A stretch of 64,000 bases of DNA from Gigantopelta aegis (GCF_016097555.1 NC_054704.1:75724118-75788117), one strand, 5' to 3'; positions 1-11,471 are shown, counted from the stretch's first letter. The notes: generated by a model not told the origin, from the letters alone. Numbers and translations are program-made.

Positions 1-373
1 AAGTCCACTCCCCTATCCTCAACTCAATTCCATAATGATTACCATCAAAAATACTACTTAGTGTTATTTTAGTCCTAATCATATAAAATTTATTTAACTA
101 ATTCCTTCAATACCTTTTGTTGTACCAAGATTATTTTCTGAAAACTTTATGGTTAAGGTTTTTCTTAGGTATTATGATACCTTCTTTGACATTTATTTTT
201 ACTGCATCAGTGCTTTGTTTGGTTGGGTTCTTAATAATTTTACTTCTGGCTCCAAGTAATTTCAGATTCTTAATTGAGTGTGTTTTTAATCATTTGTTTT
301 GCTGGGATGTTTTGAGTTATTTGTGATTTTACTTATTATTGTCAGAATAAAGAAATGTTGCATGTGTTTACAG

Positions 374-574
374 CTAGCAACACAGTTAATGCCGGACTAG
401 TGGGGACCACGGGGATACCGCTGGAGGCTGTTCTCAACCAGAGGAAGATGGGCTCGACGGTGTCGGTGGGTCAGTCGTACCAGACCGTCCAGCAGCCCAA
501 AGTGGTGTCCGCCACTCAGCACGGGGGAATCGTGGTCACTCAGCTCACACCAGGCAGCATCACACTCAGACCAG
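374..574 (+). CDS. Gene 1 exon (phase 1 in, phase 1 out)
   Basis: Acceptor TTTACAG ends at 373 and donor GTAATA starts at 575. The frame reads SNTVNAGLVGTTGIPLEAV and ends in TLRPG. The codon split at both ends fits its neighbours. Confidence 0.65.
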
Positions 575-3463
575 GTAATAGTCTCACCATAACATTGTTA
601 CACTGAGTTATGGTAACAATATAACACTGAGACTGAACAACATTGTAACACCAAGACCAATGTAACACTGAGACCCAGTAACATTGTAACACTCAAACCA
701 CTTGCACCTGTGTTAAAAGTTGTACACACTACAATAAGCAACACACAGTAGAACTAAAACCACAAAGTTGTACACACTACAGTGTAAGACAGTAACACAT
801 AGGGCCAGTATTTTTTAATTTTTAGGTTTACACACAAGAACTTTTGTGCACAAAGGTAGGAGGAAGGAAAAAACCACCTGTTTGGGGTGTATCAGGGGAG
901 ATTTTTTTTTTTCTCTCACTGTTACCTTACGAAATGTGCCACAATAGACTAGAATGGTAACTTTTTTTTTCTTTAGAGCTATTTGTAGAAGTCAGCGGCT
1001 AAAAAATAAAAGTGAAAAATACGACTTTTTTATATATTTTATTTGAGCAAAATTTACGTCGGCCACCGAATAATAAAAAAATACTGGCCTAGTGGTGTAG
1101 AACACAAAATTGTGCAATGAGGTAATACTTAGAAGTGTAAAAATTTATAAATAGAGGTTATTACCAGAGTGTTTTTCAGTATCGTCAGTATTATATATTA
1201 GGAATACAAATTGTATTATGCGAGCATAATACATTATTTTTATTCCTAATATATGATATTGACGATACCGAAATACATAAGGGTAATAATCTCTTTATCA
1301 TATAATCTCAAGCTTAATACAAAGTGTTTTTGTAAACTGTTCACGCAACTTTAATTCCAGTCCACCATTACTAGATATTCAAATGATGTAAGAATATGTG
1401 GCGCGGTGTATTTTTGAATGGAAATGATGTCAAACTTGAATGACGTCATTTTGGATGTCCTTACATCAAAATAAACTTATGCCTAACGTTTTTTGTTTTC
1501 TGAATGCTGGACAGCTTTTAGTGTCAAATTGCCATTGAAATGTTTTTATTTGATGACTATGAATGCATATGTCAATCATGGAGTGTCACCCAAGTACGTT
1601 TGCTTAAAGGTCAATAAAATTAGTACCGAGACTTCGACTAATTTACATCTAATTTGCAAAGTTATCAAATTCTTAAAGTATGTGATCTGAAAAATATCAC
1701 ATACTTTGATTGCACTGAAAATGTAAGATATTATATGATAAATCAAGTTATTCTTTTTAACAAGGGCTGCTTGAGTTAGAAGTGCAAGTCTGAACAAACC
1801 AGTTTTAATACGCTAACGTCACAAAAAGCTAGGTTAACACTTGTTTTTACATATTGTCTAGGAATACCTGGTGTTGGGCAGCCGAAAGGTGTAACCATGG
1901 CAACTACAGGTTTGGTTCCTCAGTTTATTGTACAGCAAGCTCCACACACTGGCAAACCAGCTGACGGTACCTCACCTGCTGTGTCACAAGGTCAGTATTA
2001 TTGTATTGGTATATGTTTTTACACATGTTTAATTGCTGGCTCATTATTACTTTTGTCTTGTTACACATTACTTCAGTTTAACTTCTATTTTAAACACGGT
2101 TGTAAACATTGATTGGAATTATTCAATAAAAAGAGGTGTAGTTATTACCAACCTGGTGTCATATACTTGTGATCGGTTGCCTTGGGTATGGAATGTAATA
2201 TGTGAACATGAACCAGTTAGGAACATGGTGAAATGATTTTAACTTAAGTTAAAGATATACACATTCAGTTTTAATGTTAATTGCGCAGCAGTTAATTTGT
2301 GGTTCAGAGACAAAGCGATCTTAGCACTAAGATAACCGTAAGTGCATACTAACAGGAACAGGGCTCTGATCTTCAGTCCATTTTGATGATGTTCTTTTTA
2401 TATTGTTATGGTTATTCATAAGCCTTATTGAATCATGATGTATTCATTTGACCAAATCAATTAAAATTTGTTAATCCATGTGGCAACATTTCAGATTGTT
2501 AAGAAGATTATAATTTGACACTTTAAAGTTATTGCATAAACTTGAAATGTGACTTCGGGGCATGGTACAAGCCAGTTATTGCATAAACTTACTGATGGTA
2601 ACGTCATAAGTAACTAATGAGTAGTATGCATGGTTAATGCACACTTTCAATGTTTTGATCAACAGCATATAGTCCATGTGTTAACAAGTCTATCTGTTGT
2701 CATTCAAAATGATGCATCGATGCATACTTCTAATAAGTTTATGATGCTGCCTTGAGTAAGTTTATGCAGTAACTGACTTCTACCATGTACATACGTAAAA
2801 TTGCAAGTTTGGCTCGGTGAGAGGTGGGGTTTAAAAAGTGTGCCATTAAACTTTTATTTATGAAAAAACAACCAAAGAATTGCACAATGAAACATTTAAT
2901 TTATCATTCAGAACCAAGAAGTCATCCTCTCCAAATTACCGAACTTCATTTGGATACATATACTAACTTGTTAATGTTTTTTCACAGATTACCGAACTCC
3001 TATTCTGCTGAGTAACCCGGGAGGAAAAGGTACACAGAATATTCAGGTTGTGAGGACTGTTCTATCTCAGCAGGCCGGACTGAAACCCGGTCAGGCGACC
3101 ATTCTCATATCCCAGCCTGCACTGCAGGGCCATGGCAACATGGTGCCCGCAGGCCAGGTGCTACAAGCGGCCACCTCCAAATCGAGTGGCCGTGGCTCGC
3201 CCAAGGGCAAGGCTCAGCCCGTGTACGCGAGGATCATCAGCCCGCCTCCCGGCATGAAGCTGGCCACGGTCGGAACAGGACAGACTCTCCAGCAGCAGAA
3301 CTTTGGCATGATTCAGACTGTGGGCAAAATCCTGCAGAATGTGACGAGTGCGAGTTTCAGCCCGGTCGTCACGTCGGGTGTCATACAGACAGCAGTGCCG
3401 CCAGTACTGAACACTAGCAGTGCAGAAAACACTAGTAAAACTTCCTCCGAGGGAAATAGCTAG
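374..3463 (+). CDS. Gln/Thr/Val-rich nuclear-type protein, last three coding exons (5' partial)
   Basis: Three exons join in one frame with every junction in phase 1: 374-574, 1862-1990 and 2988-3463 (stop TAG 3461-3463), giving 267 residues plus stop. Acceptors are TTTACAG, TTGTCTAG and TTCACAG; donors are GTAATA and GTCAGT. The peptide is low-complexity and rich in Gln, Thr, Val, Ser and Gly, with stretches such as GIPLEAVLNQRKMG, GSITLRPG, NIQVVRTVLSQQ and RIISPPPGMKLATV. I see no zinc finger, enzyme motif, membrane segment or signal peptide. This composition is typical of the C-terminal tails of chromatin or transcription regulators, but I do not recognise the family. GC is clearly higher in the exons than in the AT-rich introns, which supports real coding. 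The N-terminal part with any folded domain lies upstream of the window. That this is one gene is a firm inference; its function is open. Confidence 0.65.
802..1089. mobile_element. MITE with GGCCAGTATTTTTT inverted ends, TA target site
   Basis: The left end GGGCCAGTATTTTTTAATTT is matched in inverse by the right end AAAAAAATACTGGCC, and TA flanks both sides (800-801 and 1090-1091). It is 288 bp with no coding capacity. TA duplication fits a Tc1/mariner-type parent. It lies in the first visible intron of gene 1. Confidence 0.6.
1153..1294. mobile_element. Foldback (near-palindromic) MITE
   Basis: The two halves are imperfect inverted copies of each other over about 68 bp each: AGAGGTTATTACC at one end and GGTAATAATCTCT at the other, with the centre near 1222 (GCGAGC). 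It would fold into one long hairpin. It is intronic in gene 1. Confidence 0.6.
1862..1990 (+). CDS. Gene 1 exon (129 bp, symmetric phase 1)
   Basis: Acceptor CTAG ends at 1861 and donor GTCAGT starts at 1991. It encodes IPGVGQPKGVTMATTGLV and then FIVQQAPHTGKPADG. Because it is a symmetric 1-1 exon it could be skipped without changing frame. Confidence 0.65.
1991..2987 (+). other. Intron of gene 1, no further feature seen
   Basis: AT-rich intron between the second and third visible exons. I see no repeat boundary, conserved reading frame or RNA gene in it. Confidence 0.5.
2988..3463 (+). CDS. Gene 1 terminal coding exon
   Basis: Acceptor TTTTTTCACAG ends at 2987. The open frame runs 158 codons to TAG and has the highest GC of the local region. 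It carries QVVRTVLSQQAGLKPGQ, ILISQPAL and QTVGKILQNVTSASFSPVV, and ends in a Ser/Thr-rich tail. Confidence 0.75.
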
Positions 3464-4400
3464 GTTCGCTTCGTGAACACAGTACGTTAGGAATATATAT
3501 TAAATTAAGTGGAATCAACCAGGGGAAATTCGGCTGTTTTTGTATGCGAAGTTTCTCTCGCCTCATCTCGTCTCGTCACAGGAATAAGTGCAACTTACGG
3601 TAAATTGTCTCCGTGATAACAGCAGTCAGTGATTGTTAGATTATGACATGGCAAGATGTTACGAATCGCGACCAGAAGCACATTGTTAAGTCTTTCGAAA
3701 TGAGCCGACTCAGTTGTTGATGCTGTATGGTGATGATACAGGGCATTGAATTTGAAGCATCCCACTCAGTTGGAATCGGTGGATGCAGGTTATTATTCAA
3801 ATGGGGTAATACAAGTTGCAGTATGGTTCGGGTGCAATGTTGTTATTTCTGTTTGATGATGTGACGCTGCTGCTGCTGCTGTTGATATTGTGTGTGGTGA
3901 ATGAATGAATGAATGACAGTACACAATAACTTGCTGATGATCTCGTTAGCAGTACTGTCAAATGATGCGAGATGAAAAAAAAAGCAAATGCTACATGACA
4001 ACAGCTCAACATATTGACAGATAGGATGCATAAAACATGTTACATCGGTTTGTGACTACTAAACTTGACATGTGGCTAATATTGACGTGGGTAAGTCAGT
4101 TGACTGAACTTGACAAGTTGATGTATGACATTGACATGACTCAGAAACAAGGTGAGATGACAACTTGCTATGTTGATGTCAGTATGTGAATTGACTGAAC
4201 GTGTTCATTTGCGAGATGACTAAGCTGGCTATGTTGGCTATGTTGACAACTGGTGTTGATGTGCGAGTTGACAGTTTACCATGCTAATTGCTATACTGGT
4301 GTGGTGTGATATGATACACTAGCTGAGGTAACTTCTCAATGGAATGGAATAACACTGCAAGTTAATGTGAGATTTTTGTCAAGTTTGTGGGAAGGCAAGT
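3464..4400 (+). other. 3' UTR / 3' flank of gene 1
   Basis: Follows the stop of gene 1. It holds a short (CAG/CTG)-like run near 3869-3882 and short GAATGAATGAATGA repeats. From about 4060 it becomes rich in TTGAC and GATG words, apparently the diverged edge of the minisatellite downstream. No canonical AATAAA lies close to the stop, so the transcript end is not placed. Confidence 0.4.
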
Positions 4401-4406
4401 CAACTA

Positions 4407-4612
4407 TAGTCCGTCCCACAGTGATCACATTTGTTTCCCATACTATGTAATTTACTACTAATTTTGTTTATTTCCAAGTCGATTGATTTGTAAATTACAC
4501 ACACAAATTGTATTTCTTTGTTATTTCCAAAACACTTTTTCATTTCTTCTTATGTCAAACCAAACTGAAATTATTTACAAAACACATTTTAATAGAATGA
4601 TGGGACGGACTA
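4407..4612. mobile_element. MITE with TAGTCCGTCCCA inverted ends, TA target site
   Basis: Starts TAGTCCGTCCCAC and ends TGGGACGGACTA, with TA on both sides (4405-4406 and 4613-4614). It is 206 bp with no ORF. A second, left-diverged copy lies at about 14350-14565 with the same inner stretch (CTTATGTCAAACCAAACTG) and the same right end, so this is a dispersed family. Confidence 0.7.
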
Positions 4613-4639
4613 TAGAAAGCAAATTTAAGAGAGAAATGT

Positions 4640-5250
4640 TAGGTTGACTGTTGAGAAGCAAGGTGTCAAGTTGACGAGTTAGATGTCAGGTTAACTGTTA
4701 CTGAGTGAGATGTCAGGTTGATGAAAGAGATGTTGGGTTGATTAGTGAGATGTCAGGTTGATGAGCGAGTTGTCAAATTGATGAGTGAGATAACAGATTG
4801 ATGAGTGAGATGACGGGTTGACTTGATGAGTGAGATGACAGGATAACTTGATGAGTGAGATGACAGATAGATGAGTGAGATGTCAAGTTGATTTGATGAG
4901 TGAGATGTCAGGTTACTTTGATGAGTGTGATGTCAGATTGATGAGTGAGATGTCAGGTTGATGGCTGAGATGATAGGTTGACTCGATGAGTGAAAAGTCA
5001 AGTTGATTTGATGAGTGAGATGACATGTTAACTTGATGAGTGTGATGTCAGATTGATGAGTGAGATGTCAAGTTGACTTGATGAGTGAGATGACAGGTTA
5101 GCTTGATGAGTGAGATGTCATGTTGATGAGTGAGATGTCAGGTTGACTTGAGTGACATGTCAGGTTGACTTGAGTGAGATGTCAGGTTGACTTGATGAGT
5201 GAGATGTCAGGTTAATGAGTGAGATGTGAGATGACAGTATGTTGTCTGAA
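4640..5250. repeat. Minisatellite, about 20-bp TTGATGAGTGAGATGTCAGG unit
   Basis: About 600 bp of tandem, imperfect copies of a unit near TTGATGAGTGAGATGTCAGG, with frequent insertions of an extra TTGACTTGA. No reading frame is kept through it. It begins just after the MITE at 4407-4612. Confidence 0.85.
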
Positions 5251-5680
5251 CATGTTGATGTGATGAATCTCTAGGAACGATTAAACAGTTAGTCCATCAG
5301 ATTGCAAATATAACTACTGCAGATGATAATGTGTATTCTGTGTCCAGTAGAAGAGTACGAGGCTACACAAATTAACAATAATTTTACAGATTGTTATGAC
5401 TGCAAACATGTTGTATTTATTGAGAACTGTTACATTGCAGCCATGTATATAAAAGGCAGCCCAGCCCACTGAATGTTTCAGTTGGAAGTAAAGTGTGATA
5501 TTTATTACAGTGTTTTCTTATCTCTTTTAATTAACCACCATAAATTAAATCACTGGTGATAGCAAGCTGTACCCCGTGGTTCATTTGTCCATTTTATTAA
5601 AACTGTTTCCAGTTCAAATATCTATATCATTTGATAATTTTTAATGATTTTTTTTTACCTTGATGAGTCTCTGGAATACT
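5251..5680. other. Intergenic, nothing recognised
   Basis: AT-rich sequence between the minisatellite and the SINE. It has a TATATAAAAGGC word near 5446-5458 but no reading frame downstream that would make it a supported promoter. Confidence 0.4.
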
Positions 5681-5682
5681 AT

Positions 5683-6215
5683 GGTGTGATGTAGCTCAGT
5701 GGTAGAGCACTTTCCCTGAGATGTGGTGGGTCAGTGGATCAGTAGCCCTTTATTTTCGGGGATTTCCCCCCTCCCCCAATCCTGAAAAGTGTCCCATGAC
5801 TAGTACATCAAAAGCTGTGGTATTTATAGGATATTAAACAAGCGTCTATTTTGCATCATGTTTATGTCCCTCGTAAAATAATTTTTATTGTTACTTGCTA
5901 AAGCTCGTGACAATAAAATTACATAAACATGATACAAAATGCTAGCAAGTTAAATATCCTATTTATTACCCATAATCGATCTTAATTTATATCACTCAAC
6001 TCGTTTGGTTGATGTTCCTTTAAGGTTGTAGTGCGCCAGTCGATGAAATCGAAGTGTATCACTTTGATATGTACCAAGATATTTTTAACCATATAGGTAA
6101 TAGTGTTCTCTATATGGTAAGTGTATATAAAAGATCCATTGCTGCTTTATCAGTACGAAGTAGCCTTTGTGTTGAGATCAGGTTTACCTTCTTTCTATCA
6201 AGTGTCTTAGTCCAT
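5683..6215 (+). mobile_element. Old tRNA-derived SINE, split by an insertion
   Basis: The head GATGTAGCTCAGTGGTAGAG is a tRNA A-box. The shared SINE body resumes after an insertion: GGTAATAGTG... GTATATAAAAGATCCATTGC at about 6094-6145, then TTTCTATCAAGTGTCTTAGTCC up to 6215. The stretch between about 5822 and 6093 is foreign to the SINE and includes the hairpin MITE at 5828-5960. The body is cut again at 6215 by the Academ-like element. Heavily diverged, hence old. Confidence 0.55.
5828..5960. mobile_element. Palindromic MITE with 6-bp ATTTAT target duplication
   Basis: AGGATATTAAAC at the left is answered by GTTAAATATCCT at the right, and CATCATGTTTATGT pairs with ACATAAACATGAT inside. Direct ATTTAT repeats flank it (5822-5827 and 5961-5966). 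It is 133 bp and inserted in a SINE. Confidence 0.6.
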
Positions 6216-6216
6216 A

Positions 6217-6730
6217 GGCTATGGGGGGGTCCACATTCATCCCCCCACTACTAAACTTCCTTGATATTTTCTTATACCCTTGCGTCTGGTGACTTGGGGG
6301 GGAAAAAAGCATGTTAACAGGAAATAAATTGGGTCTCAAGGTACCTCCCATGACCTTTTGTGACCACGCCCATTTTTGTCTGGCTAGCCAGAATTTTCGG
6401 GGTAGGCCAAACTAAATTGCTTATACCTTCACTTCAAATGGACCAATTTTCACAAACCTGGTGTCAAAATGTTGGTATTGTATTGCCCTATCATCTGATA
6501 TAGTCCACTGATGGGTGACATCATCGATGATGTCACCGGAGGTAAAAAAAAAGAAAAAGGCACGTCCCTTTGGCAAAAGTGAAAATCTAGCATCCAGTTT
6601 ACTAAAGTGTTAAAAATAGCAAATATAAACTGCCAATGAGGTAAAAGATGTTATAGATCTTCAAATTGGAAAAATAAAAACGAGCTATCGTGGTAATGTT
6701 AGCCCATTCCTTCATTGGTGCGATCTTTCA
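6217..6730 (+). repeat. Left inverted repeat of the first Academ-like element
   Basis: Matches the reverse complement of 10196-10696 at most positions, with small indels, from GGCTATGGGG to the CATTCCTTCATTGGTG region. Confidence 0.75.
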
Positions 6731-6836
6731 TCAAGTTATTTTGATTGGCTTGCTTCATGAATGTCTCCTCAATAGTCTTATCCACGGCAGGACCACCCAC
6801 TTTTGAAAACCGTCCATAACCTTTAAAGGGATACGT

Positions 6837-7160
6837 CAGGGCTTCTATATTATGGTAGCCCTACTCCCATGGCTAGTGATATTCAGTGTTGGGCTAGTAA
6901 ATCATTACTATAACTAGCCCGACGGCTAGTGGAAACAAAACCTTGTCAAATGGTGCATTTACATATTTCGTAAATGTGAATATCCCAATCTATTGATTTG
7001 TAAGCTCAATCTCTCTCTTTAGGTGACATATCAGATTATTACTATTAGTAAAGTTGTATTTAATTAAAGTAGGGCTAGTGGATTTCTAATCATGGCTAGT
7101 ACATTTTTAAAATCACTGATCCCATGGCTAGTGAATCTTTATACAATTCTAGAAGCCCTG
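6837..7160. mobile_element. hAT-like MITE nested in the Academ-like element
   Basis: Starts CAGGGCTTCTAT and ends TCTAGAAGCCCTG, with near-identical GATACGT and GATACGG on the two sides. CAGGG termini and a 7-8 bp duplication are typical of hAT. CCCATGGCTAGTGA appears inverted near both ends, and CTAGCCCG / GGCTAGTGG words recur inside. Confidence 0.6.
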
Positions 7161-7222
7161 GATACGGGATTATATTAACTGTTCTAAATGCTTAAATAAA
7201 AATATTCCAGAGACTTTTAGCT

Positions 7223-9889
7223 TTAAATAATTTGGAACCGCCCGCCTTTCAGAAATCCTGCATCAGCGCTTGACCCCGTACAAAGGACACAGCAACACCA
7301 ATGGCTCCTCTTTTTCAGTAGATCTGCAGCACCAGGTTGTGACCCTTCAATGTTGGCAATGAACATTGATAACAATATCAGGTACGGGGCATAGCTAAAG
7401 AAGAGGTCTGGCATGAGGCATAGATATTCAGCATAGACTGTGAAATTATTCATTTTCACAGCCTGAAGTAGAGACAACGTTTGCTACACATGATCAATTT
7501 ATGTCGTCCAGAGCACTGCTGTTTTTCCATGATTCCCTGATTGGATACCATCATGGAACTTTATGTATTCCTTAATACATGTGCAAATGTTCTGATCATT
7601 CAGCACAGCCACTTCAGTTAACTTGTCAGGGTGTTTGATGAGGTTGTCAGTGAGATACTTTGAGGATTTTAGCAACTGTTGGAAAGGCATATCTTCTCTT
7701 TCCTTCAAATATTTGGCCAGTATCAGTCTGTCTAGCTCTTCGACCATAACTTTGTGGTAATGAAGAGATCGTGAATATTTTTTTGCAGACAACCCCACTC
7801 AGGGAACCAGAGGAAATCGGGCCAGCTCCTATGAAAACATCAGATAGACTAGTCCCATCCATCTTTTTCCCCAGCATTTTGAGGTAGCCACAGGCAAGAT
7901 GGAATGTACCGATCATAACTATGTGGTCCTCATAGCATTTTGAATTGCTCCATACAAAAGGGTATGCCTTCATACACACCCCAAGGTCAAACGTGGTGAT
8001 GACATAGTGTTGCCCAACTTCTCTTGATGCCTCTTCTGAGTACTGTAAGCATTCCTGCACTGCTCTGATGTCCGTGGTAGGATGTGGGATAATTGGGTAG
8101 TACTCTACTGTTATCAGTCTCTGGCACATCACCAGTCAACGACACACATTTTCCCCATCGGGCACCACCTGAGTTGTCTGTGCATTGTGAAGACGGATCA
8201 GTATCCACAGCAGGTTCTTCATGGCATTCATATGGGATTCTTGGCCCTCGTCCACTAACTTACGGGTGAGTTCATATCCTGGACTTTAATGTTTCCCCAT
8301 ATAACATTCTGAAAGTTCAGTATCTGGAAGCAATTGCAATGACCTTTGACCAGTCCTTGGAAGATTGTTCAATTCTGGCTGTATACCCCAATGTTTTCAC
8401 CCGTTCCTAATAGGATCTCTTGAAGCATGATCCCATTGGATCAATGGACAGATCCTGAACCACATAGGTCACTGACAAACTTGTCAAAATGATCAAAGTC
8501 TTAGAGTGGAAAACAAATGAACATGATGGGTTTCGGATAATGCTAAGTGGCAGTAGACTTGAAGTGTTTTCAATAGCAATTGCTAGTGCTGTCTCAAGTT
8601 CAAGCAGAAATGAGTAGTTCTCTCACAATGTCTGAGGCGGTTCAGCATGAAAATCAACTCAGCACTGCGGAACATATGTCTCAGTACCATGCCTAGAATA
8701 ACATGTTTGGGTAGCTTCCATTAACAACATGGCATATATCCTGTCCCAAGGAATTAATTAAGCGAATGGACCTCCTTGATGGTGCTTTTCCCCCTGAAAG
8801 AACTTGCATAAGGAATTTCTTCAGAACTTGTGATAGAACTGAAGAGGTAAGATTCAGATCATTCACAGTGAGTGGCCAAGGCATTTCATCAATATCATGA
8901 AATCTTTTCAGCAACCTCTTGGATTCTGTCCTTCTGAACAAGATTATAGCTCGACCTGATGGCCTCTGTGATGTCCATTTTTAGATTGAACACTAAGTAA
9001 GTACTAAATCGACCATCATCCCGGATAGGACAGAAACCTAGAAGCCCTTGGTAATTCTTGCATCTTTTATCGTAAGCTTTTCACCATGATAGCTAGGATT
9101 TGGAAAGGGTGTTTCATTGAGATGAGAAATGTAAATAGCATGTAAGTCACTCAGTCTGACAAATCTGGGTCAAGAACAATGTCGTCATTGATCACCTGAC
9201 ACACCTTTTCAAATGATTCCCTGTGTGCCTTTTCCATGGCAGCTTGTTGCTCGACATTTTCTTCATCTTTCGATCTCCACTTATCAGGACAACTAATATA
9301 ATTTCTATGACATGATGGATGGATCTTGGCTTCACATGCAAATTGATCAAAACCAGAAATACGCCCAAGGAGTTCAAAGTCCCCCTTTTCTCGGCTGAAT
9401 TAACAACAGTTTCACCACCTCCTCATTCAGTCTTTCGTATACTCAGTTGTCCACACTACCCTAACTGTTAGTTTCTTTCTTCCCTCTTTACAGCAGAAAA
9501 TACAGTCAGGATTTAAAAAGAGTCTTGTCTTTGTCAATGGATGATCTTCTTGTCTCCCTTGTGTAGCTTGTTGATGGCTGCTCTTGTGTTGCCTCTTTCA
9601 GATGTTGAAGATTTGCTGTAAATTGTGTGTAGCATGCACGATGATACCCATGATTGTCTGCACACATTTTTTTGAATTTTTACACAAACAACATCCATAC
9701 GATATCATGGTGATTCTAGTGGCTGCGACAGTCTTCACTTCTTTACGGCCAGGATATGATTGAAACGTTCCAGCAGATCTTTTGTGTTCTTGATGAATGT
9801 AAAGTCTTCCGATTTAGTCTCTTTTGTGTGAACAATACAAATTCTCTTCTCCTGGTCCACATCAAACTTTCATCTTTTACTCCGTTCCA
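7223..9889 (-). pseudogene. Degraded Academ-like transposase
   Basis: Read on the - strand from an ATG at 9889-9887 to about 7223, in several frames, so it is broken. Recognisable pieces in order are: SGFDQFACEAKIHPSCHRN-like text (about 9380-9280), a HDIDEMPWPLTVNDLNLTS and QDICHVVNGSYPNM block (about 8900-8700), a HPTTDIRAVQECLQYSEEA block followed by VITTFDLGVCMKAYPFVW, then VMIGTFHLACGYLKMLGKKM with the SDVFIGAGPISSGSLSGVV motif (8110-7800), and FTVYAEYLCLMPDLFF (7440-7390). The same arrangement is common in hypothetical proteins of marine invertebrates. The C-terminal nuclease part seen in the second copy is absent. I infer a transposase from the flanking inverted repeats; no DDE triad can be placed. 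Confidence 0.55.
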
Positions 9890-10195
9890 TTATACGTCTC
9901 TAATGAAAATACTCAAAACATAGATAAAAGGTTTCTGAGTCAAACTGTCATCATTTTGAACCACTGATATTTGTTGAACTATCCAAATCTGATTGGAAAT
10001 ATGGAAAGCATGGTCAACAAAATCCCAAATTGATGAATTGGTACTTATGCCATAAAAAACCTGGATAATTCTATATTAATTATTAAGAAATGGGCAGTAA
10101 TTTGTTAGTAAGAGTGGACTGGCATGGTTGTCGAAAACAGGAATTTTGTATTTCACTCAATTTAGGTTATTTTAGTTTTAACCATTAATTTGTAA

Positions 10196-10696
10196 CATCT
10201 CACCAATGAAAGAATGGACTAACAATACAATGATAGCCTGTTTTTATTTTCGGATGTTTCAAAGGTGGAGATCTATAACATCTTTTACCTCATTAGCAGT
10301 TTATATTTGCATATTTTTGACACTTTAGTAAATGGGATGCTAGATTTTCACTTTTGCCAAAGGGACGTGTCCTTTTGACCTCTGATGGCATCATCAATGA
10401 TGTCATCCATCAGTGGAATATAACACATGATAGGGCAATGCAATACCAACATTTTGACACCAGGTTTGTGAAAATTGGTCCATTTAAAGTGAAGTTATAA
10501 GCAATTTAGTTTGACCTACCCTGAAAATTCTGGCTAGCCAGAAGAAAATGGGCATGGTCACAAAAGGTCATGGGAGGTACCTTGAGACCCAATTTATTTC
10601 CTGTTAATATGTTTTTCCAAGTCACCAGACACAAGTGTATAAGAAAATATCAAAGAAGTTTAGTAGTGGGGGGATGTATCTGGACCCCCCATAGCC
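10196..10696 (-). repeat. Right inverted repeat of the first Academ-like element
   Basis: Inverted partner of 6217-6730. Several substitutions between the arms (for example ACACAAGTGT against ACCCTTGCGT) show that the copy is old. Confidence 0.75.
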
Positions 10697-10847
10697 CATC
10701 TAGACAGAGGCCAATTGGTTGTAAATTAGTTTGCTATAAACATAATCTAGATCTGGAAAGGTTATGCCCCCACCACTCCAATATAATTATGCCTCAGTTT
10801 ACCAGTAACTATTTAGAATATTAATATGGCCTCCCCAAATGAAAAAA

Positions 10848-11146
10848 GTTTGTTTTGTTTAATGACACCACTAGAGCACAATGATTAATTAATCATCTGC
10901 TACTGGATGTCAAACATTTGGCAATTCCGACAGGTCATTGGAGGAAACCCACTATATTTTCCCATTAGCAACATGGGATCTTTTATATGCAAAAGTTCCC
11001 TCTGACAGGAAAGCATATACCATAGCCTTTGACCAGTTGTGATGTCCTGGTTGGAACAACAAAAAATCCAATCAGTTGAATGGATCCACCGAGGTGGTTC
11101 AATCCTGTGATGCAAGAACTCAACTGACTGACCTACCCACCCACCC
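10848..11146 (-). mobile_element. tRNA-derived SINE, head with AACTGAGTTGAG type, tail 2
   Basis: On the + strand it begins with the 3' tail GTTTGTTTTGTTTAATGACA, passes CATGGGATCTTTTATATGCA (body), and ends in the tRNA-like head GATCCACCGAGGTGGTTCAA. The tail ends in the TCGTTAAACAAAACAAAC-type sequence (tail 2). Confidence 0.8.
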
Positions 11147-11471
11147 AACTTCCAATTACTTTTATGGGAAACAAACATTTCTTTTGTCATGATACAAGAC
11201 AAAACTCACTCTTGCAAGACATGTTTTAATTGGATACAAATGTGAAAAAATAAGAACACATCTGATAAAACATCACGAAAAGATGGCTATGAAGTACTGC
11301 AGGATAAATAATGGTTGTTTAAATTATAAATTATCTTCTAAACACAATGCAACCAGTTCTATGATTTATTAATAAATGGGGGCCCACATTTTTAAAGCAA
11401 TCTTGGCGCTAGCATATCGTAAAACCATTGTAGGCTATGACATCAGTATGACATGTAGTGTAGCCATGTCA

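Larger units (their letters stand above)
6216..10696 (-). mobile_element. Academ-like DNA transposon, decayed, with long inverted repeats
   Basis: Inverted repeats of about 510 bp (6217-6730 and 10196-10696) share GGCTATGGGGGGTCC at the tips and TGGCTAGCCAGAA, CCCATGACCTTTTGTGACC and ATGTTGGTATTG further in. CAT on each flank could be a 3-bp target duplication. The inside carries a degraded - strand transposase of the same family as the element at 37143-40890, but the nuclease and cysteine-rich end of that protein are missing and a hAT-like MITE (6837-7160) sits where they would lie. The insertion splits a SINE whose diverged 3' part may continue at 10697. Superfamily assignment rests on the better copy at 37-41 kb. 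Confidence 0.6.

Noticed and set aside
117-326. 69-residue + strand frame with hydrophobic text
   Set aside because: Lies in the AT-rich intron before the first visible exon of gene 1; no splice support.
5683-5760. Possible tRNA gene (GATGTAGCTCAGTGGTAGAG)
   Set aside because: No full cloverleaf; the sequence continues into the SINE body. The same holds for the A/B-box pairs at 19508, 27095 and 34304.
9192-9377. Small - strand frames across 7.2-9.9 kb as separate host genes
   Set aside because: They are pieces of one decayed transposase bounded by the element's inverted repeats.
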